From the NCBI GenBank assembly GCA_030674155.1, contig CM060323.1, forward strand, positions 49,012,905 through 49,043,071: a stretch of 30,167 nucleotides of DNA, read 5' to 3'. How positions within the stretch are numbered: position 1 is the first letter of the stretch; every line of letters begins with the position of its first letter. This DNA is from Stramonita haemastoma (taxonomy: Eukaryota > Mollusca > Gastropoda > Neogastropoda > Muricidae). The notes under the pieces were generated by a model. That model saw nothing but the letters and a program-made list of their open reading frames with translations, had not been told where the DNA came from and made no database searches. This document shows, in pieces, positions 1 to 10,875 of the stretch. Made by a program: the position numbers and the translations under genes.

Positions 1-349
1 ACTCATGTGCTTTTTTTTTCGGGGAGGGGGGTGGGGGGGGGGGCATGTCCACACCCTGCTTTAATATAATCATAAAGAGGTAGATTTTAAAAAAAAAATC
101 CTCAACGGTTATTTTCAAAAAGGTCCAATACACGGATTTTTAAACTGTTGAAAGAGAAGGGGAGGGGGGGGATACTTCCTGTAATTCCAGACATTTTGGC
201 ACTATGGCGTGGCTTTGTTCTGTGCTCTTCTTAAAATATCCCTTGCCCTTTGCTGGGATTCCAGAGATAGACATCAGTTCTGTTCTGTTTGACAGGCTGT
301 AATGACAGAGATGCTCTGATCGCATTGCTTCAGCGTGCGTAGGTGGTGC

Positions 350-351
<2 letters not shown>
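1..351. other. Non-coding lead-in with G run
   Basis: No convincing coding sequence is seen. A G-rich run lies near positions 20-43 and a second one near 160-171; the first could form a G-quadruplex or slip. The rest is AT-rich unique DNA up to the start of the GT repeat. Confidence 0.5.
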
Positions 352-575
<224 letters not shown>

Positions 576-1549
576 TCTTGGGGTGTGTATGATTATGGCG
601 GTAAAGGTGGTTTCGTCTGTACGCATTTTCTTTGTTAGTTTTCGAAACCTGCTTTATGCTAATATACCTTTTAAAAGAAAATTGTTAGAAAAGAAAAAAA
701 GGCAGACTGAAACACATTCCTACCGTTTAAAAATTCAACGACAAAAAACATTCTCCTAAACTGTTATAGGAAAAGTCTTCTCATTCAAGTGCATAAAGAC
801 AAGACTTCGGATTTGTTGTTGTTGTTGCTGCTGCTGCTTTTCTTGTTTTTTTTCTTGTATTTTGTCTTTGTTGTTGTTTCGCTTTTGTTTTTGTTTTTCT
901 CTCCAGTTTTCTGTTGGCAATGCACAGTCCGGAAGAGGAATGGGGATTGTCTCGCCCCTCCCATTGGGCAGATTGCATCACCCTGTTGGGGCAGACTGGG
1001 TCACAAATTACCACCTGTACAAATAATATGGCCACACTAACTATATCGAATTTTTTGTGCATCAAAGCATATATTCTTCATCTACATATTATAATCAATC
1101 AAGAAATTAGGAACAAAATGGTTAAGCACTGTAAGATAAGCAAATAAAAGAAAGAAAAAGAAATGAAGCAAAAACAAACTAAAGGAAAACGAAACCAAGT
1201 GGACCAGACTGTTAGAAAAATGTTACCATTGTATACACAAAAGAAGTATATTCTTTAGGGAAGACTTTGAATGGAAGAAATTAATATACATCTAGTAGTC
1301 ACAATACTATTCACTTGTGAAAAAGCAAATGAAACAGAATTAACGTTGGGAATACAAAAAACTGCAGGTCAAATTAGTGCAATAAACAATGAAACTGATC
1401 AAACATACGCACTCCCGTTTATTTTATGGAAGTGCAGCCATCGAAAAATAAAGAACATTTGACGGCAAGACTTTATACAAAGATGAATTTTAATTCGTAC
1501 ATCCTCAGGCTTGTTTAAGCAATACAGTCTTCTTTTTTTTCCTTTTCAG
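576..1549. other. AT-rich unique DNA, one weak exon candidate
   Basis: Mostly unremarkable AT-rich sequence. The only structure of note is a long pyrimidine tract (about 818-904) ending in CTCTCCAG, a textbook 3' splice acceptor. The following segment (907-1026) is open in all three forward frames for at least 35 codons, so the frame cannot be chosen. One frame reads SVGNAQSGRGMGIVSPLPLG at its start and stops at TAA near 1024. I cannot assign a product; it may be chance. Confidence 0.25.
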
Positions 1550-1842
1550 CTACAGGTCCTAGGTTTACCAAGGGGAGATATTGAGTATGCAACCGTATTT
1601 ACCCACCATGAAGGTAGCCTCATTCCGATGTTGGGGATAAATTTGTAGTTTCTTTCGCTGTTGATCTTTATTTTTCCTTATGCAAACGTGGTATGCGGTG
1701 TGACTCAGAGGTCATGGCCGACCAGGGTATTACAGAAACATACAGAGGATACTCCAGCCGCCATCAAGTGCTTCGCGGACTTCAGGAGAGGAACTCATCA
1801 ATCAATCCTCACCAGTTTACACAGACCACAGCGACTTACTAA
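1550..1842 (+). CDS. Candidate last two exons of a protein with an ITIM-like motif
   Basis: Candidate 3' end of a spliced gene; product not recognised. Exon 1550-1613 follows an acceptor made of a long T-rich tract and TTTTCAG. It reads LQVLGLPRGDIEYATVFTHH then E, and contains I-E-Y-A-T-V, which fits the ITIM consensus I/V-x-Y-x-x-L/V (seen). A GT at 1614 (GTAGCC, a weak donor) and an AG at 1707-1708, with no earlier AG in the preceding ~40 bases, define a 95-bp intron. The join is phase 1 and stays open: the second exon (1709-1842) begins VMADQGITETYRGYSSRHQV and stops at TAA 1840-1842. If real, it would be the cytoplasmic tail of a receptor or adaptor that recruits SH2 phosphatases when phosphorylated; that is inference from one six-residue motif. 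No transmembrane exon is seen upstream. A false gene is quite possible. Confidence 0.35.
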
Positions 1843-1844
1843 CC

Positions 1845-1850
1845 AATAAA
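1845..1850 (+). promoter_or_regulatory. AATAAA polyadenylation signal, proximal
   Basis: AATAAA lies three bases after the candidate stop codon at 1840-1842. It would give a very short 3'UTR, so the signal at 2121 is the more ordinary choice. Confidence 0.3.
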
Positions 1851-2771
1851 AATACCACACATTTCGGGCCCGATAAACGGAAGCAGCCTCTGATCTGGAA
1901 GTGAATGTGTTGTTAAACAAAACTGCAGAACGTTCCGCCCTTCGTCCCTCAAAATAGCTCCGCTCTTGGCACCCACAGGCCGATGGAATTTGAACGGCTC
2001 AAAGCCATGATGTTTAGATGCAAAGATCCGTTTTGTTGTTCTTTCTGTACAAGTTATTGGACGGGTGGAGGGGGTGGGGGAGCTGGAAGGGGCTGGTAAG
2101 GGGTGGTGTGAGATCCTAAAAATAAATGTGTGTGCTTATTGCGGTGAAGCTAATGTTTACCATTTTCGGTGTCTGCTTCGAAAATGCATTAAAATCTACG
2201 AGTGATATAACTCTCGAATTGAGACCTCACTTAAAATTAGTGCGTGTGGACTGTTTTTGTCCTGCTTGTTCGTAAACGTAGTCAATTTTTTTTTTCAAAA
2301 TCATGCATTGGGTATAAATAAGATCTATGTGTTTTTGTAACCCATTAAACATTAATGCGTATAACTTAAAATTTTGAACAGGAACCAACTATTGCGCAGG
2401 AGTAACTGAAAACATAATATAAATCAAATACGTTTGCATAGTTTTGACATGGAAGGTCATACAAGACAAGTAGTTTTTTAAACCCAATTCATGCTGTTGA
2501 AATTGATAGAACTGACGTAATTGAATCACTCAGTCTTTGCACCAGTTGTATAAGGGACAACTGTTTACACCAGCTGTATAAAAGACCTTGACAAGGCTGC
2601 CATCAAAGTGACACCCTACAGGTATTAATGACCATTCTGGCATCACATTTACTCCTAATGTTATTCATAGACCTATTTAGAGGTGAACAGTTTTGTTCTT
2701 TTCATTTTATAATGGACGTCAGAATGTCTACGCATACTTACGGGGTTGTTTTTTTTTTGTTTTGTTTTTTG

Positions 2772-2774
<3 letters not shown>
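1851..2774. other. AT-rich non-coding DNA with a 28-bp tandem duplication
   Basis: No gene seen. A 20-base motif occurs twice 28 bases apart (2539-2558, CACCAGTTGTATAAGGGAC region; 2567-2586, CACCAGCTGTATAAAAGAC region). The second copy contains TATAAAAG (2577-2584), a TATA-box match on +, but no coding exon follows within the expected distance. Confidence 0.4.
2121..2126 (+). promoter_or_regulatory. AATAAA polyadenylation signal with GU-rich downstream element
   Basis: AATAAA followed at once by TGTGTGTGC, the usual arrangement of a polyadenylation signal and a GU-rich downstream element. It would give the candidate gene ending at 1842 a 3'UTR of about 290 bases. Confidence 0.35.
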
Positions 2775-2825
<51 letters not shown>

Positions 2826-2829
2826 TGGA
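2775..2829. repeat. (GT)n microsatellite
   Basis: About 45 bases of uninterrupted GT with a GGT interruption near the end, preceded by a T-rich run. Confidence 0.95.
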
Positions 2830-3067
2830 CGAAACATTTAATTTATTCATTTTGCACACCATTAAGATTGAACTCTTGCAATCTTATTGTTTTCAAATTC
2901 CACTCTACCCACCAAAAAAGCACACTGAAGTGTTTGTGCAGCCTTCTTCCCCTTTATCTGTTTTTATGCGTTCATTGTCTTCAAAAGGCGTAAGGATTAT
3001 AAATCATCGGAAAAAAAATTAAAGCCCTATTAAAACTACTTTAGGTGTATACTTGGCTTGTTTTCAG

Positions 3068-3137
3068 TCAGCTGCGACCTAAACAGAAACTGGCTCGTCA
3101 ACTTCATCTGTTTTATGAGGAAAGTGGGAGATGGAAA
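3068..3137 (+). CDS. Weak candidate internal exon
   Basis: A pyrimidine-rich stretch ending in TTGTTTTCAG precedes a segment reading QLRPKQKLARQLHLFYEESG then RWK. It ends at AAA followed by GTATGC, an acceptable donor. The exon would be 70 bases: one base finishing a split codon plus 23 codons. The same frame stays open to about 3341, so a longer terminal exon is also possible. The translation is basic and has no recognised motif. No partner exon in compatible phase was found, so this rests only on splice-site appearance and frame. Confidence 0.25.
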
Positions 3138-3523
3138 GTATGCCTCTTGTTCTCGTTACATGAGAAAGAAGAAACAATTAACTTTGTGACCCATTTTCGG
3201 CAAGAGAGCTTCAATATTTTATGGCGTTTTTGGAGCTGCCATCACTATGAATGCTGTAAGGGAAGGAGTAAGGTGGAACATATTTGGGAGGGGGGGGGGA
3301 GGAAAGGAGGGTTACGGAACGTAAATAGTTTCCAGATGGTCTAATTACAAGCTATTGATAGCTGGGAATCAATGGATGCCAGAGAATTAATCTGCAACAG
3401 CTGGTGATCGCGTGAAAGTGACTACGTTTTATGCCTGCATGAAGCTTTATTGGCATTGAAGTTCGTTTTCAGCAGTCATTGATTATTCTATCTTGCGGCA
3501 AAGGCGATTTCTTGACTAGGAAT

Positions 3524-3529
<6 letters not shown>
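3138..3529. other. No clear feature
   Basis: AT-rich DNA with a G-rich patch at about 3285-3312. Apart from the open frame continuing from the preceding exon candidate to about 3341, nothing is recognisable. Confidence 0.4.
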
Positions 3530-3615
<86 letters not shown>

Positions 3616-3722
3616 TATAGTTTATATATATATATAAATTCACATATATATGGAACGTGTGTATACAATAAAAAGGTGTAATAGAAGTCAAATAAATTTA
3701 CATATATATACAAATATATATA

Positions 3723-3790
<68 letters not shown>

Positions 3791-3817
3791 TATATATATA
3801 ATATATATATATATAAT

Positions 3818-3866
<49 letters not shown>

Positions 3867-3891
3867 ATTATATATATATATATATATGTGT

Positions 3892-3953
<62 letters not shown>
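3530..3953. repeat. Compound (TA)n/(CA)n/(TA)n/(GT)n microsatellite
   Basis: (TA)n at about 3530-3640, an AT-rich spacer, (CA)n at about 3725-3788, (TA)n with TAA interruptions at 3789-3887 and (GT)n at about 3897-3951. The (CA)n and (GT)n flank the second (TA)n as near inverted complements, so the block can fold into a large hairpin. Confidence 0.97.
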
Positions 3954-4329
3954 CTGCACTTTGTTTGCCTTTTTGTCTTATATTTTCTTATATTCCTGTC
4001 ATTGTGACTTACTTTAACAGTCTCTACAAAGTCTTTGAAAAAGTTTGCACTGCTTTTACTTTGTTTTTTCCAAATTTGAAAAAGGAAGCACACAAAGGAT
4101 GTCTGATTTCATTATCTAAAAACATAACTACCTTCCGTGGCCTCTCTCTGACTGAAACTGTACCTTTGTGGACATCTGTATGGTATTGCTGGTAATCAGT
4201 ATATACCATCTTTATTACTGTTTAGTTTGAAGCAAAAGATTTGTACAAGAGCCAGGTTATGCGGAATAACTTCCACTGACCTATAATTAGTGCACTGACT
4301 CATTTGGATCCATCTCACCCTGTTTCATA
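3954..4329. other. No clear feature
   Basis: Unique AT-rich DNA between the compound microsatellite and the 41-bp array. No exon with good borders and no dispersed repeat recognised. Confidence 0.4.
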
Positions 4330-4901
4330 GCATTTTAGTTTAGCAGGTGTGGCCCCCACACCTTATGCAATGCATAGTTTTTCAGCACTTATTGCCTCAC
4401 ATCTGACCCATAGCCTGGCATTTCCACCACTTACACCTGCTCTGTTGCACCCAGTTACGTACAGCAGGTGTTACGTCACCTTGCTCCATGAACTGTTTAT
4501 CAACAGATGCGGTTTTACACCGGCACCTCTGTTCTTATCTCCAGTAGGAGCCACCACCTTACAGGTGATATTTGCATTGTATTTCTATAGATGCTTCCTC
4601 ACACCTGTCATATTGAACTGTACCCTGACAGGAGCCTCATGATACCTGCTCCTCTGCAGCATACCTGGAGGGCCACCCACAGGATCCTCATTTTACTCTG
4701 TTTCAAAAGGTGTTGCCTTACACACATATGTTTGTAGTGCATTTAAACAGATGGCATGCATCACACACCTGTTCCATGATGGTGGTTTTCTTTTTAAAAG
4801 AAAAAGGAAAAACACTGTCCATTCCTTCTATTATAGTATATATTGTTACCATTGACCATCATGCAATAATAAAACTTGTATACCGCTAAATAAATTCCAT
4901 G

Positions 4902-4938
<37 letters not shown>

Positions 4939-5470
4939 TAATGATAATGATGATGATGATGATGAGATGATGATGATTATTATTATTACTAATATTCACT
5001 ATTATCATTATAGTGTGCACTTCATTTAACGGGAGCTGTTTTAACACCTGCTTAGCGCCATGTATATCTGCCAGTGTCTCGGCAACTAACCTCAGTACAC
5101 TACCTTTCAACACAGCTTTTAAAAAAAAAAATTTAATTTTTTGTTTGAGCTCAGTGTATGTTTACCTGTACCCATGGCACATACAGTTAACGTCAACAAA
5201 CCGTATTTTCAGACCGGCTATTTCACACCTGTTTGAGTGTAGTACATATGGTCCAGCCCCTCTACAGTACTTGTTAGAAGATAGCTTCTTCTCTGAAGTC
5301 TTAGTCTTAGGATCCTGCCAGACTTCACAGATAGTAGCACCTGGCCCAGTGAAATAAGTGACCACCTGTGTTTCTCTAGCTGAATATGGCTCAGCACACA
5401 TTTCGACAGATGCTCATGGGGAACTCCTGCAGTAAAGGCTAGGTGTATTGCAATTTCAAAAGATGTTCAG
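4330..5470. repeat. Degenerate tandem array, unit about 41 bp
   Basis: Successive segments follow the pattern A-C-A-G-R-T-G, about 6-9 bases, A-C-A-C-C-T-G, then a T/A-rich tail with TGCATTTA-like endings. Examples start near 4342 (AGCAGGTGTGGC), 4463 (CAGCAGGTGTTACG), 4502 (AACAGATGCGG), 4589 (ATAGATGCTTCC) and 4746 (AACAGATGGCATGC). Looser copies continue to about 5470 (near 5030, 5217, 5340 and 5408). Units are highly diverged and vary in length, so this is an old minisatellite. It is interrupted at about 4904-4987 by trinucleotide repeats. Open frames across it are by-products. Confidence 0.6.
4904..4987. repeat. (AAT)n and (ATG)n trinucleotide repeats
   Basis: About eleven AAT units (4904-4937) followed by GAT/ATG units to about 4978 and a short (TAT)n. 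They sit inside the degenerate 41-bp array. Confidence 0.95.
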
Positions 5471-6274
<804 letters not shown>

Positions 6275-6398
6275 GCAATCGCTGATTTTTTCCTGCAGAA
6301 AACTTTCTTTCCTTCAGTTTTTAGTTTACTTCTTTATTATTTTTTTTAGGGGTTAGGGTGGCGTCGGTGGGAGGTGGGGTTAGAAATATTCTTTCTCC

Positions 6399-6532
6399 CC
6401 CCTCTCTCTCTCGCTGTCTCTGTGTCTCTGTATCTCTGTCTCTGTCTGTCTGTCTGCCTGTCTGTCTGTCTCTGTCTCTCTGTCTCTCTCTCTCTCTGTC
6501 TCTCTCTCTCTCTCTGTCTCTCTCTCTCTCTC

Positions 6533-6612
<80 letters not shown>

Positions 6613-6613
6613 T
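6399..6613. repeat. (CT)n / (TGTC)n compound repeat
   Basis: (CT)n with embedded TCTG/TGTC tetranucleotides at about 6440-6475, then (CT)n with G and TT interruptions. Confidence 0.96.
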
Positions 6614-7070
6614 GTGCCTTCTCAATCCGTTTCCTAGTATCGATTGAATCGTATTGTCCTTTTTAGTGCTTATGTACCTTTCTTTCCTTTTTCTTTTTTC
6701 CCCGTTCTGTTGTGTTCATTTTTTTTTTTATCTCTTCTAGTTGTCAATTGTTTCCTTCCGTTCTTGTTGTCATGTCTTTTCTTGTTCGGGAGGAAGGGGT
6801 GACGTTGATGTTGTTTTTTTAAAACTATTTTTCCTGTGCCGTGATCAGACCATCTATTTCCAGCCCATATGCCTAACATTTTGAGAAAGAAGTCCAGATT
6901 CGATTGAAAAATAAACACTGCAGCACACTGGGCTCCTGCATTCCTGTATGAGTGCAGGCAGAAGCCACCCTGCTTTCCATCCATCAACATGCGATCTGTA
7001 CTGCTGCATGCTGCGCTTTGTTTGTATACACACTTTTCTCTCCCCCCAGATTCGCCCTCTCCTAAGGGCG
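6614..7070. other. No clear feature
   Basis: T-rich DNA followed by about 200 bp of more balanced composition (6830-7030). No exon with both borders and no dispersed repeat recognised. Confidence 0.4.
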
Positions 7071-7254
<184 letters not shown>

Positions 7255-7265
7255 GCTTGCTCTTT

Positions 7266-7432
7266 AATTATTATTATTATTTTTTTTGTGCTTTGATTGG
7301 TTTTTGTTTGTTTTTTTGTACTCAAATCAAATTCTTCATTGATTCTTACTTTATATTTTCGTTTCTGAATGACTGCCTTTTTATAACATTACCTTAATAT
7401 TGTATCTCTGTCTTATTTCTTACCTGTTGTTG
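7266..7432 (+). repeat. Direct duplicate of the middle of family A
   Basis: This segment closely matches 7650-7795. Both carry ATTGATTCTTACTT, TTTTCGTTTCTGAATGA, GCCTTTTTATAACATTACCT and TAATATTGTATCTCTGTCTT followed by ATTTCTTACCTGTTG. It is an extra copy of the internal part of the family A repeat, placed in the same orientation. Confidence 0.85.
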
Positions 7433-7479
7433 TTGCTCTTTCTCACCCTTTATCAAAATCTTATGTTTTATGGGACATA

Positions 7480-7982
7480 TTTTGATGATAGATGGTGGTG
7501 GATTGATGTTTTCAGTCATCTAACTTCATCATATTCTCATGTTTGATCTATAATCATTGCACTTTTTTTTGTTTTTTGTTTGTTTGTTTTTGTTTTGTGT
7601 TGTTTTGTAGTTGTTGTTGTTTGTTTGTTGTTGTTGTTGTTGTTGTTTTTTGTTTCTTTGTTTGTTTGTTTGCTTGTTTATTATTCAAATCAAAATCATC
7701 ATTGATTCTTACTTCTTATTTTCGTTTCTGAATGAGTGCCTTTTTTATAACATTACCTTAATATTGTATCTCTGTCTTATTTCTTACCTGTTGTTTGATA
7801 CTTGGTGTGGTTTGCTCTTGGTAATTGGATCATTATAATTGTTCTTGTTTTAGTTGAGGCTGCCTTTTTATCTTGATGTTATCCCTGAAAGGGGCGGGGA
7901 CTGGATGTAAAAAAGCACATGAGTGCTTATCTATTATCCTCGAATAAAAGAATTTTGCCTTGCCTTGCCTTGCCTTGCCTTG
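7480..7982 (+). mobile_element. Family A retroposon copy A1, with (TTGCC)n tail
   Basis: A ~500-bp dispersed repeat. It matches the reverse strand of 18813-19165 and 19591-19796: shared landmarks are AGATGGTGGTGGATTGATG near the start, CTGAATGAGTGC in the middle and CCTGAAAGGGGCGGGGACTGG near the end. The terminal ~70 bases (GGACTGGATGTAAAAAAGC, then ACATGAGTGCTTAT, ATTATCCTCGA, AAAAGAAT) are also found at the end of the unrelated family B. A hairpin AAGCAC-ATGA-GTGCTT sits in that tail. It ends in four to five TTGCC units, then runs straight into (CT)n. No coding capacity is seen. It is either a SINE or a 5'-truncated LINE 3'UTR; the simple-repeat tail and shared 3' end argue for LINE-type retroposition. 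Confidence 0.75.
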
Positions 7983-8395
<413 letters not shown>

Positions 8396-8529
8396 ACTGT
8401 GTTTAACTGGCGAAAGACTCACTTGGTGCGGAATGATTTTGTGTGAACGAGTAACCATCAAATATCAAGAATATTGTTATTGCATAACACTTTCAATCAT
8501 GATAGTTTGTTTTGTTTGCGCGAGCGAAC

Positions 8530-8600
8530 TTTTGGCTGTTATCCCTCGCTGTTATCGCTGTTGGCTGTTATCCCTCGCTTTTGGCTGTTATCCATTGCTC
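8530..8600. repeat. Short tandem repeat, ~20-bp unit
   Basis: Three imperfect copies of TTTTGGCTGTTATCCCTCGC (near 8530, 8559 and 8579), with a 9-base partial unit TGTTATCGC between the first two. Confidence 0.85.
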
Positions 8601-8924
8601 GTCACAAGAGCAATGTCACCCATGTAAAATAAATTCATCCCTGCATGTCTATTTCCCGATGAGAGCGACTTTTTTCCCACACTGTTTCACCAGGGACAAA
8701 TCTCTTGTTGCTTTGGGTTATTTTACGTGTGCTTAATGCGTGTTTTACTCGGTAACACTGTTTATCGTCTCGTCTGAAAACCTAGCACAAGACAAGGTCT
8801 AGAGAATGGGGAAAAAGTTCGGGTTCAGGAAAACAAATCCTCTTTATTCAAAATATGGGTGCTTGTATGGTGAGGTATTTGAAAACAGGCATACACCAAG
8901 ACTTCCCATGCAATATGTACTTAC
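8601..8924. other. Non-coding; candidate intron or 3'UTR of the minus gene
   Basis: No exon recognised. On the minus strand it follows the GTAAGT donor at 8924. If that donor is skipped, the frame runs on to a TAA overlapping an AATAAA (about 8842-8847, minus), a possible alternative terminal exon. Confidence 0.35.
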
Positions 8925-9311
8925 TGTCTCACGGTGATTCCCAGGTGTGGTGAGTGAGTCAGGGTGCATGTTCTGGATGATCCTTAGAGCATTAAACTCG
9001 GGAACGGACAAACACAACCACAAGAACAAAAGCAGCACGCACAGATGTTTAGATGTATAAGCCATATCTACCACATAATCCTGAAAAAAAAGATTGTTTC
9101 ACGAAGCCCCACCGGATACTTTCTTAGCTATCCTGTGGGTATCTGGCATTTTTTTCTATGGTCCGATTTTTTTTGTATTTGTGACCTTTGACTGAATAGT
9201 GCGTTGTGTAAGTCTCAGTTACTGGTCCTGTTTCACAGTTAAACTGTCGTTGCCACGGATCTTCTTCAAGGTCCTGACTACTCTGGTGTAGCCCTTGATG
9301 CTGGCCTGGGC
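8925..9311 (-). CDS. Two joined exons of an unknown membrane protein
   Basis: Product not recognised. Minus strand, exon A 9311-9223: acceptor CTGTTCCTCATTCCAG; after two bases finishing a split codon it reads PGQHQGLHQSSQDLEEDPWQ then RQFNCETGP. Its donor is CCA|GTAACT. The intron is 142 bp. Exon B 9080-8925 has a strong acceptor (C, eight T, CAG), 52 codons, phase 0 at both ends, and a near-perfect donor ACA|GTAAGT. Exon A ends in phase 0, so the join is in frame, giving ...CETGP|DYVVDMAY.... In exon B the other two frames stop early. Residues 13-25 of exon B (LCVLLLFLWLCLS) are strongly hydrophobic and would form a transmembrane helix; if translation instead starts at the Met at codon 6, they would be a signal peptide or signal anchor. 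Four matching splice sites plus one compatible frame make chance less likely. No upstream or downstream exon was found. Confidence 0.5.
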
Positions 9312-10091
9312 CTGGAATGAGGAACAGTAACATGTAGATTTATATTTTTTAATGTCGGGCTTCGATTAGTAAATGGCTGCACAAAATTGAGTTTGAGCTT
9401 TTAGAATAAGATTTTCAAAAGAAAGTGAAATTGGTTCAACGCCTCTGAATTGCGTATTAATAACCGCAGACTACATGGCTGACTGGATTATAAGCATTTT
9501 GAATGTTTTAATCCCTGATTGGTTGATTGACGATTGAAGGATGGTATTCTCGTTTTTTTTCTTAACTGTTGTCTTGTCGTTGGGTTAAAGGCCCAGCAGT
9601 CGGTACCAAGCCTCTGATGGGCATATAATTATTATCAGTGTGACTGCTGTTGGTCGTCTCGTTCGTTTCTCTCTTGCTTTGCTTTTCATACCTTTACCCA
9701 CCTATCTTACGATGTAGATGATGATAAAGATGATGCCATTAAGTGGGTTTTTTTTTAACATTTTGAATGTTGTTTAAGTATATTTTTCTAGATATATTGA
9801 AATACACTGGTAGATGTTACCTTTCGTTTTGGTGTTAGTTTAAGTGTTGTTGATGATGTTATTGTTGTTCTTGTTAATGTTAATGTTGTTGTTGATCTTT
9901 GACCAACTTCAGCTTGCAGTCGATGTATCTATGTGTACAAAGTCCAGCTGTCAGACTGCACAAGTAGGATGGTTGTATTTCAAACGATTTACTGCATGTG
10001 GGGTGTAGAGCTTGTTTATCAGGGGGGTGCAGATAGGGGGGGGGGGTCTTTTAGCGTCTGGCTTCTGTTCAATAACATGTCTAGTTGTTAC
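9312..10091. other. No clear feature
   Basis: AT-rich unique DNA, presumably intronic if the minus-strand exons are real. There are short (GTT)n and (GAT)n stretches at about 9715-9735 and 9845-9900, and a small inverted motif CAGCAGTC ... GACTGCTG (about 9595-9650). No exon recognised. Confidence 0.4.
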
Positions 10092-10096
10092 TCTCT

Positions 10097-10188
<92 letters not shown>
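10092..10188. repeat. (CT)n microsatellite
   Basis: About 97 bases of (CT)n with one CC interruption at about 10114. Confidence 0.97.
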
Positions 10189-10191
<3 letters not shown>

Positions 10192-10299
10192 TGTCCTATA
10201 GTTCATTCACCCGTGTGTGTGTATTTTGCAGCATGAATCGCTGAATGGGCAGGTGTCGTTACTTTGTTATGGTCGTGAGGAAGAGAATTTTGCAGCCAC

Positions 10300-10372
10300 A
10301 CGCGCGCGCGCACGCACGGTTACACATACACATGTCTACATACATACACAAACACACAGACAGACACACAGG

Positions 10373-10405
<33 letters not shown>

Positions 10406-10410
10406 ACACA

Positions 10411-10497
<87 letters not shown>
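10300..10497. repeat. (CA)n microsatellite with CG-rich lead
   Basis: Begins with CGCGCGCGCACGCACG at about 10300-10317, passes through ACAT and ACAG units and becomes a long (CA)n to 10497. The whole is alternating purine-pyrimidine. Confidence 0.96.
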
Positions 10498-10607
10498 CCT
10501 ATTTTTGTTTTTCTACACTGACGTAAATTCCTCTCTTTTACCAGACTGTTTCCTTCAGACCTCCCTTTATTCAAGGTACAGTTGATCTTTCCATTCAAAA
10601 AGTGAAG

Positions 10608-10796
10608 TGAGTCTTGTCTTTAGAGGGCGAAAGGATTGTTTGGTCTTTTGTCTTCGTCCGTCCGTCTGTCTGTCTCTGTATCTGTCTGTCTCTGTATCTG
10701 TCTGTCTGTCTCTCTCTCTCGACAGACAGACAGACGGACGGAAGGACGAAGACAAAAGACCAAACAACCCTTTCCCCCTCTAAAGAAAAGACTACC
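10608..10796. repeat. Imperfect inverted repeat, ~70-bp arms
   Basis: Left arm (about 10608-10676) reads AGTCTTGTCTTTAGAGGG, GATTGTTTGGTCTTTTGTCT, TCGTCCGTCCGTCTG. The right arm (about 10721-10796) is its reverse complement: CAGACGGACGGAAGGACGA, AGACAAAAGACCAAACAAC, CCCTCTAAAGAAAAGACT. A ~45-bp TCTG/TCTC-rich loop separates them. The arms match over most of their length with a handful of substitutions, so the region can fold into one long hairpin. No transposase is present and no target duplication was identified; it could be a foldback/MITE-type element or a local inverted duplication. Confidence 0.85.
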
Positions 10797-10804
10797 TGTG
10801 CTAG

Positions 10805-10806
<2 letters not shown>

Positions 10807-10874
<68 letters not shown>
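10807..10874. repeat. (GA)n microsatellite
   Basis: Uninterrupted GA dinucleotides immediately after the inverted repeat. Confidence 0.97.

Positions 10875-10875
<1 letters not shown>

Noticed and set aside
4349..4642. 97-codon forward frame in the degenerate array
   Set aside because: It follows the 41-bp tandem units and has no splice or start context; explained by the repeat.
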